Assembly: GCA_964407285.1 (NCBI GenBank)
Contig: CAYOVG010000136.1
Coordinates: forward strand, 1 to 16,819
Length of the DNA stretch: 16,819 nt
Reading direction: 5' to 3'
Origin: CAYOVG01 sp964407285
Lineage (GTDB): Bacteria > Desulfobacterota > Syntrophobacteria > Syntrophobacterales > Syntrophobacteraceae
Shown here: positions 1 through 7,419 of the stretch, one piece after another
How positions within the stretch are numbered: the stretch's first letter is position 1
Layout: each line of letters starts with the position of its first letter
Notes under the pieces: generated by a model
What the model was told of the DNA's origin: nothing
Databases searched by the model: none
The model's input: only the letters and a program-made list of their open reading frames with translations
Position numbers and translations under genes: made by a program

Positions 1-2605
1 GGTGGTAATTGCCTTCCATGAAGGATTTCGCCACCGCTTCGACACTGTCCTCAGTCCCCATGAGCATATCCAGTTGCCTGGTGAAAATGAGCAGGCGGCC
101 TACCATGTCCAGCCTCTCCTCGACGGCGTGAGCCTCGTACTTTTGAAACCGCGCATCCACCTTGTCCGACTTGACGTCCACCGTGAAGCCATGTTCCGTC
201 AGTATGGCGGCAATGGCCCGCACCCTCCGGTTCCTGCGAACGTCATCCGCGGCGCCGCCTTTGAAGGAGAACGTAATATAGTTGTTGTTGACCGTGGCGC
301 CGCAGTATGCATCGAGAATACTGTAATGGTACCCGACACGGGAGCTGAAGTTGAGGTATTTGTCCGAGACTATGGCGTAGCTGCGGTCCCCGAATCGTTC
401 GGCCCCGTAGGTGTTCGTGAGCATCTGCTCGCTCATGACCGAAAGGAACCCCTTGAATTCGACGGGCCGGGGCGCGCGGAAACGCAGGTCCTCGTGAAGC
501 ATTCCCGACAGTACCGCCTTGAAGGGGGTCGACGCCACCTGGTCGGCTGTTACTCGCCTGCGGTTGCCGAGCCCTTCCTTCAAACCACCCCCCACATCGA
601 TAATGTACAGGTCCAGGGGAATGGGGGCGTCCAGTTTTGCGGCCCAGCCGCCCTTGCCGGAAAAGACATCGCTGATCTGAAACATCTCCTGGTAGGAACA
701 CTCGTGCACCAGGCGCATGATGTCATGCAGCGTCCTGCAGGAACCGGGGAGAAAATCCGGCGACTTGGGATCGACGAGGTTGAGCGGTAAAATCCACCGG
801 GCCACCCCCTCGAGCGTCTTGTACACGGGCGCATCCTCCATGTGCGACTGCCGCGGCTTCTCGAGGGCCAGCAGTTCGGGGACTTTGCCTTCGTAGACGA
901 CCCCATGGTAGCCGTCCACGGTAACTTCCGTTCCGTCCGGAATCGAAGTGGCCACCTTTGCGTCCAGGATGGTCGGGACCCGGAATTCCCTGGAAAGCGA
1001 AGCCATGTGGCCGGTGACGCTGCCGGAATCCGTAACGACGGCCTGCGCCTTCCGCATAACGATGACGAACTTGGGGGATGAGTGCCTGGCTACCAGCACC
1101 GCGCCTTCCGGAAAATCCAGCAGGTCCTCTTCGGAACGAACCTGGAACACCGGCCCCGACCCAACGCCGGGACAGGCGACCGCTCCGTCTTTTACCAGCA
1201 AAGGATACCCCGTGAGGACGGCGGACGGACGGCGGTCGTCTTCACCGCCGCCGGCCATGGTTCTAAGCGGCCTCGTCTGGAGTATCAGAATACGGCCTTT
1301 GCCGTCCAGCGCCCATTCGACGTCCTGGGGGCAACGGTAGTGCTTTTCGAGTTCCAGACCAAAACCGGCGAGTACCTTTATCTGCTCCCGCGACAGGCAC
1401 GGTTCATTCTGCAACTCCGCGGATACCGGAACCTCCACGAGGCCTCCTTCAGGATTGGCCACAAGCTGGACGGGCTTGGAGGCGATTTTCGTTTCCGGAA
1501 CGGCGAGGTCTTCACCCTTTGAAACCGTGTACGAGTCCGGCGTGATACGACCGTCCACCGCATACGGGCCAAGCCCCCACACGGCGGAGATGATGATCTT
1601 ATCCTCCAGGATATTGAACGGATGATGAGAGTACATTACCCCGCTCGCCACCGAGTCCACCATCTCGAGACAGGCGACGCTCATGGCGATGTCTTCATCC
1701 CTTATTCCTTTGTTGAGGCGGTAAGATATGGCGCGTGGAGTATAGAGGCTCGCAACGATGTACTTGTAGCTCTGGATGAGCTTGTCCGGCATGACATTCA
1801 AAAGCGACAAATACTGTCCGGCGAACGAGAGTTCGCTATCCTCTCCAATGGCGCTGCTGCGCATGGAGATACGCACGGGATTGTCGCTCGTCGCTCTTTC
1901 TCCGCGCAGCATTTCCAGTCTTTCCACGAGTCGATCATACGCATCCCGAACGGCATCTTCCAACTCGGGCGGAAGCGCCGCCAGGATGATCATCCTCTGG
2001 ATATCCTCGCTCACCATGTTGATGGTTTCGGAAACCGCCGGGTCCACTTCCATGATTTTCTTGTTGATCTCATCGACGAGGTCATTGTGGGCCAGGAACG
2101 ATGCGAACGCATGGGTGGTAATGGCGAACCCCTCGGGTATCGGGAGCCCCACGGCGTTCAACACCTCTCCAAGGTTGGCGCTCTTCCCCCCCACCCAGTC
2201 CACCATTTCCTTATCGATCCGGGAGTAAGGCAAGACGGGTTCCGTTACGGGGATTTCCTTCCTGGCCCCGAGTTCCTCCTTGATCTTCTCGTTGATCTCG
2301 TCCAATACGCCGAACAGGGCCGGATACCTGTTGCCGGAGAGAGCATTCAGGCTCTTCACCATCCGTAAAGTATGGAAAACCGCCCGTGTCGATTGAGACC
2401 GGATGTAGGACATTCCGAAAATCTCGTTGCCTGAGAGCTTCTCTTCCATATCGGCGAGGATCCTGGAAAGTTCCGTGTTGGAACCCAGCAACTCCTTGAA
2501 TGAATCGTACTTGAAGCGGAAGAGCTCGTACTTCTCGTCCCCGGTTATTCCCGCTCCGGACGATTTCCATTTTCTGAACGGATTAAGCTTCTTGAGGAAG
2601 TTCAT
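1..2605 (-). CDS. PEP synthase/PPDK-like ATP-grasp and phosphohistidine protein (partial, C-terminus off window)
   Basis: The open frame starts at ATG 2605 and has no stop before the window edge, so 868 residues are visible. After an N-terminal extension of about 130 residues comes a PPDK_N/ATP-grasp domain: GGKSANLGE (K141), RSSAIGED with R249 followed by SFAGQY, SGVMYSHHP near 320, and a domain end at QTRP near 444. A swivelling phosphohistidine domain follows, with TGHMASLSREF and probable phospho-accepting H533. In PEP synthase (pyruvate + ATP to PEP + AMP + Pi) a PEP/pyruvate TIM barrel would come next. I see none of its signatures in residues 590-868; a different region occupies that space, with a CRTLHD motif and a C-terminal part I do not recognise. 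It is the last visible gene of the kinase/receiver operon, 60 bp after the second receiver. The ATP-grasp and His domains are secure; the substrate is unknown, and true pyruvate,water dikinase activity is doubtful. Confidence 0.85.
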   Translation of the reverse strand, partial: MNFLKKLNPFRKWKSSGAGITGDEKYELFRFKYDSFKELLGSNTELSRILADMEEKLSGNEIFGMSYIRSQSTRAVFHTLRMVKSLNALSGNRYPALFGVLDEINEKIKEELGARKEIPVTEPVLPYSRIDKEMVDWVGGKSANLGEVLNAVGLPIPEGFAITTHAFASFLAHNDLVDEINKKIMEVDPAVSETINMVSEDIQRMIILAALPPELEDAVRDAYDRLVERLEMLRGERATSDNPVRISMRSSAIGEDSELSFAGQYLSLLNVMPDKLIQSYKYIVASLYTPRAISYRLNKGIRDEDIAMSVACLEMVDSVASGVMYSHHPFNILEDKIIISAVWGLGPYAVDGRITPDSYTVSKGEDLAVPETKIASKPVQLVANPEGGLVEVPVSAELQNEPCLSREQIKVLAGFGLELEKHYRCPQDVEWALDGKGRILILQTRPLRTMAGGGEDDRRPSAVLTGYPLLVKDGAVACPGVGSGPVFQVRSEEDLLDFPEGAVLVARHSSPKFVIVMRKAQAVVTDSGSVTGHMASLSREFRVPTILDAKVATSIPDGTEVTVDGYHGVVYEGKVPELLALEKPRQSHMEDAPVYKTLEGVARWILPLNLVDPKSPDFLPGSCRTLHDIMRLVHECSYQEMFQISDVFSGKGGWAAKLDAPIPLDLYIIDVGGGLKEGLGNRRRVTADQVASTPFKAVLSGMLHEDLRFRAPRPVEFKGFLSVMSEQMLTNTYGAERFGDRSYAIVSDKYLNFSSRVGYHYSILDAYCGATVNNNYITFSFKGGAADDVRRNRRVRAIAAILTEHGFTVDVKSDKVDARFQKYEAHAVEERLDMVGRLLIFTRQLDMLMGTEDSVEAVAKSFMEGNYH

Positions 2606-2665
2606 GGCTCCCCGGTCATAACACTCGCGAATTCAAGGTCGGAATCTTGATAAATGCTGCTCGGA

Positions 2666-3076
2666 TTACGAAGGTTCCTGGACGCGAGCCCTTTCCCGCC
2701 TGTTCCTCTTTCGCTCGTAGGCCGTCTCGATCTTCGCCGACAATTCATCCAGGGGGCAAGGCTTCAGGAGATAATCGTACCCGCCGAGTTTCATGATCTC
2801 CATCGCCACATCCACGGATGCATGCCCGGTAAGTATAATGACCTCGATGCCGGGATTGAGCTTCTTGATCTCGGCCAGTGCTTCCACGCCGTTCATCCCG
2901 GGCATCCTCACATCCAGCAGCACCACGTCGTAGGAGTTGCGCTTCAATTCGTCGAGGGCCTCGACGGCGCTCCCTTGGGTAACGACATCCAGGCCTCTGA
3001 CTCTCAACAACTTGCCCAGAGTGGTCCTGAACCGCTCCTCATCGTCAACGATAAGCACTTTCGGATTTGATGACAT
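2666..3076 (-). CDS. stand-alone CheY-like response regulator receiver
   Basis: This 136-residue protein is a single receiver domain. It has acidic pocket D11/D12, probable phosphorylated D55 in LLDVRMPGMNG, the switch residue T83 in LTGHAS, and K105 in LLKP. Only a short basic tail (about residues 120-136) follows, so there is no DNA-binding or enzymatic output. I chose ATG 3076 because GAAAGGAT lies just upstream and the receiver fold begins immediately. The frame is open upstream to 3304, but that stretch lies inside the preceding kinase gene and encodes low-complexity, Arg/Pro-rich sequence. It starts 22 bp after the kinase gene at 3099-4025, which is its likely cognate kinase. It is clearly related to the receiver at 4074-4478, consistent with duplication of a kinase-receiver pair. 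Confidence 0.93.
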   Translation of the reverse strand: MSSNPKVLIVDDEERFRTTLGKLLRVRGLDVVTQGSAVEALDELKRNSYDVVLLDVRMPGMNGVEALAEIKKLNPGIEVIILTGHASVDVAMEIMKLGGYDYLLKPCPLDELSAKIETAYERKRNRRERARVQEPS

Positions 3077-3098
3077 ATCTATCCTTTCCCGGCTTCCA

Positions 3099-4025
3099 CT
3101 ACCGAGTGGAAGCTTGCCGACTCTCTTTGACGGGCAGGACGACGGTAAATGAAGCCCCCTTGCCCGGCGCGCCCGCGGCGGAAACGTGTCCGCCCAGTCT
3201 CTCGATGATTCCGTGACAGATGGCAAGCCCCAACCCCGTGCCCCTTCCGGGGGGTTTCGTCGTGTAGAACGGATCGAAGATCTTTCCGAGATTGCATTCT
3301 TCAATCCCGCATCCCGTGTCGCTCACAACGATCTCCACGCAGTCTTCCTTCATCGATGTCGAAATGGTGATGGTTCCATCCTTCTCGACGGCCTGCACAG
3401 CGTTGTTGAGAAGATTCAAAACGACCTGCCGCATCAACGGCGGGTCCGTATGGACGAGCGGAAGGTTCTTCCGGTAGTCTCTCACAATTTTGATATTGTT
3501 GAGTTTCGCCTCAATTTCCACCAGTTTCGCCATATCTTCGATCAGCTTATTGATATCGATACCCTGGAGAACGGGTTCCATCTTGCGCGCGAAGCTGAGC
3601 AGCTTCTGGATGATCTCTTTGCATCGCTCCACCTGCTGAGAGATTTCCCGCATGCCGTCCTCGATATCGGGGGGGATTCCGGGAGCACTTCGCAGCAAAT
3701 GCCGCATCCATTCGACTTCCTGTCCGATGATGGCGAGGGGATTGTTGATTTCATGCGCAATCCCGGCGGAAAGCTCCCCGATGGACGCCATCTTTTGGGA
3801 TTGTAGCAGTTTTTCGTCGAGAAGACACTTTTCCCGCCTCGCCTCCTCGATCATGGAGATCCAGTACCAGGAAGACAAAAAAAAGACGACGGCCACAGCC
3901 ATCAAGGCAAAAGCGCAAAGCCGCATGGATGCGAAGAAAAAGCCCGCGGCCGCCAGCACCGCGGAAAGAGTGACGGCGTACCGGAAAACGGTCTGATGCG
4001 AATTTTTCTTCTGTCGGATATCCAT
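3099..4025 (-). CDS. membrane sensor histidine kinase with minimal sensor region
   Basis: This is a 308-residue histidine kinase. Two hydrophobic helices (about 15-33 and 36-56) are joined by only a few residues, so there is essentially no extracytoplasmic sensor domain. A coiled linker leads to the dimerisation/phosphoacceptor helix ELSAGIAHEINNP with H91. The ATP-binding domain has an N box (NLLNNAVQAV), G1 box (DTGCGIEE), the F box FDPFYTTKPPGRG and G2 GTGLGLAI. It would autophosphorylate and pass phosphate to an adjacent stand-alone receiver. ATG 4025 is the only usual start after the upstream in-frame stop at 4074-4076, although I see no good ribosome site before it, so translation may be coupled to the receiver gene 48 bp upstream. 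The signal is unknown: intramembrane sensing or partnership with the larger kinase are both possible. Confidence 0.93.
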   Translation of the reverse strand: MDIRQKKNSHQTVFRYAVTLSAVLAAAGFFFASMRLCAFALMAVAVVFFLSSWYWISMIEEARREKCLLDEKLLQSQKMASIGELSAGIAHEINNPLAIIGQEVEWMRHLLRSAPGIPPDIEDGMREISQQVERCKEIIQKLLSFARKMEPVLQGIDINKLIEDMAKLVEIEAKLNNIKIVRDYRKNLPLVHTDPPLMRQVVLNLLNNAVQAVEKDGTITISTSMKEDCVEIVVSDTGCGIEECNLGKIFDPFYTTKPPGRGTGLGLAICHGIIERLGGHVSAAGAPGKGASFTVVLPVKESRQASTR

Positions 4026-4073
4026 AACAGCGCGAGCCGCGGTCGAAGACGACGAACTGAACCGAACGCGGTC

Positions 4074-4478
4074 TCAGCCCTTGTCCTCCGCTCTTCTCTT
4101 CAGGTGTATCGATCGCCTCTCGAAGGCCTGCTGCATCTTTTCCAGCAACTCATCGAGATCGGCCGGCTTCATGACGTAATCGAAGGCCCCGTATTGTATT
4201 CCCTGCATACCGGATTCAACCGACGCATGCCCGGTAAGCATGATGACCTCCACCATGGGTTTCCTCTTCTTGATTTCCTTGAGGGTGTCCAGGCCGTCCA
4301 TGCCCGGCATTTTGACATCCAGAATAACGACATCATACTCGACGGATTTCAGGAGTTCGACCGCCCTGTATCCGCTGTCGACGCCCGTGGCGTCTATTCC
4401 ACGCTTTTTCAGGCGTTTGACGATCGTATCGAGAAAATCCAGCTCATCATCCACGATCAATACTTTGAAGCCGTTCAT
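4074..4478 (-). CDS. stand-alone CheY-like response regulator receiver
   Basis: This is a 134-residue single-domain receiver. It shows D10/D11 in LIVDDE, probable phosphorylated D54 in ILDVKMPGMDG, T82 in MLTGHAS and K104 in VMKP. No output domain follows, only a short charged helix and tail (QQAFERR...RRAEDKG). The ATG at 4478 is preceded by AAAAGGT at suitable spacing. It lies 48 bp after the Cache-domain kinase and 48 bp before the small kinase, so it is probably the phosphorylation target of one or both. It is closely similar to the other receiver at 2666-3076 throughout, including the LTGHAS and DVxMPGM segments. With no DNA-binding part it is expected to work by protein-protein contact or as a phosphate shuttle. 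Confidence 0.93.
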   Translation of the reverse strand: MNGFKVLIVDDELDFLDTIVKRLKKRGIDATGVDSGYRAVELLKSVEYDVVILDVKMPGMDGLDTLKEIKKRKPMVEVIMLTGHASVESGMQGIQYGAFDYVMKPADLDELLEKMQQAFERRSIHLKRRAEDKG

Positions 4479-4526
4479 ACAGATACCTTTTGTGAAAAAC
4501 TGGTAATGATTTCCCGGTAATTGCTC

Positions 4527-6188
4527 TCAGACTCCATTCCCTTGTCTGGGCAGATAAATGGTGAAAGCCGTCCCCTCCCCTTTCTGACTGGCAACCATGA
4601 TTCTCCCCCCGAGCTTTTCCACAATGGAATAACTGATCGCCAACCCCAGCCCCGTTCCCTTCCCAACCTCCTTGGTGGTATAAAACGGATCGAAGATCCT
4701 GTCCAGCATCTCCGAGGACATCCCCATACCGGTATCCCTGATGGTTATGACGAGGTTATCGTCCTTCGGCTTAAAGGACGTATTGATGCTTATCTGTCCA
4801 TCCTTGCCGATGGCGTCGATGGCGTTGTTCATGAGATTGAGGAAAACCTGCTGCAGTTGAGCGCTGTCGCTCACGGTGGCCGGTATGTTGTCGGAATAGC
4901 TCGTTTCTATCTTTATATTCCTGTAGTGAGCCTCGTTTCTCAGAAAATCGATAGTTTCATCGAGCAGCCTGTTGATGTCCACCTTCTCCTGGATCGGCTC
5001 CATGCGCCTCGCAAATCCCAGGAGACGGTGAGTGACCTTCTTCGCCCGGTCCACATGCGCGTCTATCTTACGGACGGCGTCGTCGAACTCCTTGAAGTTT
5101 TCACTGCGGGACACATCTTCCTCGGAGAGCAGATCCTTGATCCAGCCGACCTTCTCCTTGATGACGGCCAAAGGATTGTTCACCTCGTGGGCGATACCGG
5201 CGGCAAGTTTGCCCAACGCCGCCATTTTGCTCGACTGGACCAGGTTGGCGTCCAAAATGGCCCTCTCCCGGTCCGCCTTGATGAGTTTGGCGATCATGGA
5301 CCTGGTAATGAACAGGGTCCCCCCGAGGATGACCATCACTCCGAGGATGCCCAATCCGACAAGCATCAGTCGAACTTCCGAAAGCGGAACGAGTTCTTCC
5401 TTCGGGTCCTCCTTGATCACCAGCAACCAGTCCTTGCTCTTGAGCCAACTCAAGGCTACAAGCGCCTCTCTGCCATCTATGGACATGTTGTCGATGCGAG
5501 TGCCCGCGAACCTGGAATAGCTGGCGAAACTCGACGGGTCCAGCAGCTTGCCTCCAAATCGCGGGACCGTCTGGTAGACGCCGCTCTCGTTTACAATGAA
5601 GGCGTCCCCCCTCTGCCCCGTCTGCGCGGCCTTGACCATGCCGTCAAAGATCTCGGTATCGATGGTCGCGCGAACGACCCAGTTATGCTCCCCCTCACGG
5701 CGCATCACCGCGATGATGAAATGGGGAAACTTCCGGAAACCGGTAAAGATATCGCTTATGTACACTCCACGGATCATTACCGCGTGAAACCACTCCTCAT
5801 TCTTGTAGTTCAACCCCTTCAGCTTGTAAGGCCCAGAATACGCGACGTGATTTCCGTCCTGGTCGATAATGCCGAGATCTACGTAAGATTTGGAGCGCAC
5901 CTGCATGAGAGAGAGCACTCTGTCCAGGTATACGTCGTTTCTAAGTTGATCGAACGTATTGGTATGGGCAAGCGTATAGAGCTGCGCGACACGCTCGTCC
6001 AGGAACAGATCCATGGCGCTGCGCCTGTTCTCCGCCAACGTTCTAAGGTTCTCGGTAGTCTTCGTGGTATAGGTCACGTACACCTGGTAATAAACGGCAA
6101 GACCAAGCGTAATAAGCGGAACCAGGGAGAACACCAGTGTCGTGGCGACCATCTCCCACCACAATCTCCTATAACTCTTCTCATCCAT
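4527..6188 (-). CDS. Cache-domain sensor histidine kinase
   Basis: This 553-residue membrane kinase has a first transmembrane helix at about 12-35. A periplasmic region of about 235 residues resembles a double-Cache ligand sensor (segments such as FLDERVAQL, YVDLGIIDQDGNHVAYSGPY and DWLLVIKED). A second transmembrane helix lies at about 272-296. The phosphoacceptor helix is KLAAGIAHEVNNP with H334, and the HATPase domain has the N box (NLMNNAIDAI), G1 (DTGMGM), FDPFYTTKEVG and GTGLGLAI. No HAMP or PAS domain is evident. Double-Cache domains usually bind small organic molecules such as amino or organic acids; the ligand here cannot be read from the sequence. The ATG at 6188 is preceded by CAAGGTAAACAGGG. 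It is the first gene of the five-gene minus-strand operon. A long antisense open frame covers it but is a composition shadow. Confidence 0.95.
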   Translation of the reverse strand: MDEKSYRRLWWEMVATTLVFSLVPLITLGLAVYYQVYVTYTTKTTENLRTLAENRRSAMDLFLDERVAQLYTLAHTNTFDQLRNDVYLDRVLSLMQVRSKSYVDLGIIDQDGNHVAYSGPYKLKGLNYKNEEWFHAVMIRGVYISDIFTGFRKFPHFIIAVMRREGEHNWVVRATIDTEIFDGMVKAAQTGQRGDAFIVNESGVYQTVPRFGGKLLDPSSFASYSRFAGTRIDNMSIDGREALVALSWLKSKDWLLVIKEDPKEELVPLSEVRLMLVGLGILGVMVILGGTLFITRSMIAKLIKADRERAILDANLVQSSKMAALGKLAAGIAHEVNNPLAVIKEKVGWIKDLLSEEDVSRSENFKEFDDAVRKIDAHVDRAKKVTHRLLGFARRMEPIQEKVDINRLLDETIDFLRNEAHYRNIKIETSYSDNIPATVSDSAQLQQVFLNLMNNAIDAIGKDGQISINTSFKPKDDNLVITIRDTGMGMSSEMLDRIFDPFYTTKEVGKGTGLGLAISYSIVEKLGGRIMVASQKGEGTAFTIYLPRQGNGV

Positions 6189-6488
6189 CCCTGTTTACCT
6201 TGAAGTCCCATGAAGGGCTCCCGCCCCTCACGCGATAAAGGAATATGGCTCGATACGGCATCAATAGAGTTGCGCCGCAAAGACGGAGATTTCCAATGAC
6301 GCAAGTAAAGAACAGAGGATTGGATAATATTAGAATGACAGGAGAAAGGAAAGAGAAATATTTCACTCACCGGGGCGATGAGGATTGCGGAAGCGTTCAT
6401 CCGGACGAACGGCAGGCAGACTGGGGGCATTTCACCCCCAGTCCATTCAACGACATTCGAAGAGGTTTTCGTTTCCGGATTTTCACCC
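6189..6488. other. non-coding interval with 9-bp perfect hairpin (6419-6443)
   Basis: I find no gene in these 300 bases between the hemolysin III gene and the kinase operon; both flanking genes are on the minus strand. The operon promoter should lie here, but no clear -35/-10 pair stands out. A perfect inverted repeat GACTGGGGG/CCCCCAGTC (6419-6427 and 6435-6443, 7-nt loop) lies about 45 nt past the hemolysin III stop. No T-tract follows it on either strand, so it is at most an atypical terminator or transcript-end structure. Confidence 0.5.
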
Positions 6489-7199
6489 TCATTCGAGGGG
6501 AGTAATATACTTGTAGATCATCCAGTAGTGGCAGGCGCTGCCCAAGAGGACGAGGATGTGAAATATTTCGTGGAACCCGAACAGCTTGGGCCAGGGGTCG
6601 GGCTTTTCCATGATGTCTATCAATGCGCCGACCGTATAGAATATCCCTCCACAGAAAAGCCAGAACAGCGCCCATGCGCTGAGCGTCAGGAAAAGCGGGT
6701 AGAGCATCATCACCGCAAACCACCCCATCGTCAGGTAGACGGAATAGGTCATCCAGAGGGGTTCCCGGACTCCGGTGATCTTGCGAAAGATCCCCGCGAT
6801 CGCCATAATCCAGATAATCGTGAAGCTGATCCAGCCCACCGAACCCCTTAAGGGGATAAGACACAGCGGGGTATATGTTCCGGCAATGAACAGGAAAATC
6901 ATCATCTGATCGATTCTCCTCAGGTAGTCGAGCTTCTCCTTGTCGTCTGAAGGCATCCAGTGGTAAAGGGTGCTCGCGCTGTAGAGGGAAATCATCCCCA
7001 CCCCGAACACGAAGTAAGATATCGCATGAATCGGGCGGTAGGGAACGATGCCTTTATACATCAGAACAACCATCCCCACAATGGCCAGAAGAACTCCTAT
7101 GAAATGGGTGAAACCGCTTATCGGTTCTCTGAGTTTTCCGACAAAACCACAAACAAATTCCTTAACCTTTGCGTTGAGGTCTGAAGCAATTAAATCCAT
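6489..7199 (-). CDS. hemolysin III / TrhA family (PAQR-type) membrane protein
   Basis: This 236-residue integral membrane protein has about seven hydrophobic helices between residues 28 and 232. Family signatures are visible: SASTLYHW in helix 2, DQMMIFLFIAGTYTP in helix 3, and GFHEIFHILVLLGSACHY near the C-terminus. These supply the conserved Ser/His/Asp/His residues thought to bind metal in PAQR-type hydrolases. The length fits the family. Members are called hemolysin III from heterologous work in Bacillus cereus; a related E. coli protein, TrhA, is tied to membrane energetics. The physiological role here is unknown and haemolysis should not be assumed. The gene appears monocistronic, with 220 bp upstream and 300 bp downstream. 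ATG 7199 gives a cytosolic N-terminus before the first helix; the ribosome site is weak. Confidence 0.92.
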   Translation of the reverse strand: MDLIASDLNAKVKEFVCGFVGKLREPISGFTHFIGVLLAIVGMVVLMYKGIVPYRPIHAISYFVFGVGMISLYSASTLYHWMPSDDKEKLDYLRRIDQMMIFLFIAGTYTPLCLIPLRGSVGWISFTIIWIMAIAGIFRKITGVREPLWMTYSVYLTMGWFAVMMLYPLFLTLSAWALFWLFCGGIFYTVGALIDIMEKPDPWPKLFGFHEIFHILVLLGSACHYWMIYKYITPLE

Positions 7200-7298
7200 G
7201 GCCGTTTCTACATCTATTTATGAAGACTCCAATCCGTCAGGCCGTTCGGGAAAACGGGAATACTCGGGACTGGAAGTCTTACCGGACTAGTGATCGAC

Positions 7299-7328
7299 AT
7301 TAAAGATACTAAAGTCTATTAAGTACAA
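7299..7328 (-). promoter_or_regulatory. possible sigma-70-type promoter for the hemolysin III gene
   Basis: On the minus strand, TTGTAC (7328-7323) and TTTAAT (7304-7299) are separated by 18 bp in a locally AT-rich patch about 100 bp upstream of the start codon. The -35 match is poor (3 of 6) and the -10 is good (5 of 6). This is a weak prediction based only on consensus matching. Confidence 0.25.
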
Positions 7329-7362
7329 TATATATACGATTGCTTCCGATGTCTATGCCCCG

Positions 7363-7390
7363 CCGCGCGAGCGAAGCAGCCCTCGCGCGG
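7363..7390 (-). terminator. GC-rich hairpin downstream of uvsE
   Basis: A perfect 9-bp stem CCGCGCGAG/CTCGCGCGG (7363-7371 and 7382-7390) with a 10-nt loop lies 29 nt past the uvsE stop codon. Position and stability suit a transcription end. No U-tract follows on the minus strand, so it is not a canonical intrinsic terminator and may act as a 3'-end stabiliser or in Rho-linked termination. Confidence 0.4.
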
Positions 7391-7419
7391 GATGCGGAGG
7401 TATCGATACGGGGCTCCGA

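Noticed and set aside
2..790. A 262-codon open frame on the plus strand at the left edge
   Set aside because: It is antisense to the PEP-synthase-like gene, whose domain motifs run on the minus strand through this region.
3077..3304. N-terminal extension of the receiver at 2666-3076
   Set aside because: It overlaps the kinase gene, encodes Arg/Pro-rich unconserved sequence, and a good ribosome site precedes ATG 3076.
4026..4076. Second candidate UGA readthrough: the receiver (stop 4076-4074) and the kinase (ATG 4025) are in the same frame with no other stop between
   Set aside because: The receiver ends at its normal length, the kinase has its own start, the 16-codon linker looks unconserved, and no convincing SECIS hairpin follows. 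Coincidence of frame is likely.
4521..6203. A 560-codon open frame on the plus strand
   Set aside because: It is antisense to the Cache-domain kinase, whose motifs are unambiguous; the frame encodes no recognisable domain and is a codon-composition shadow.
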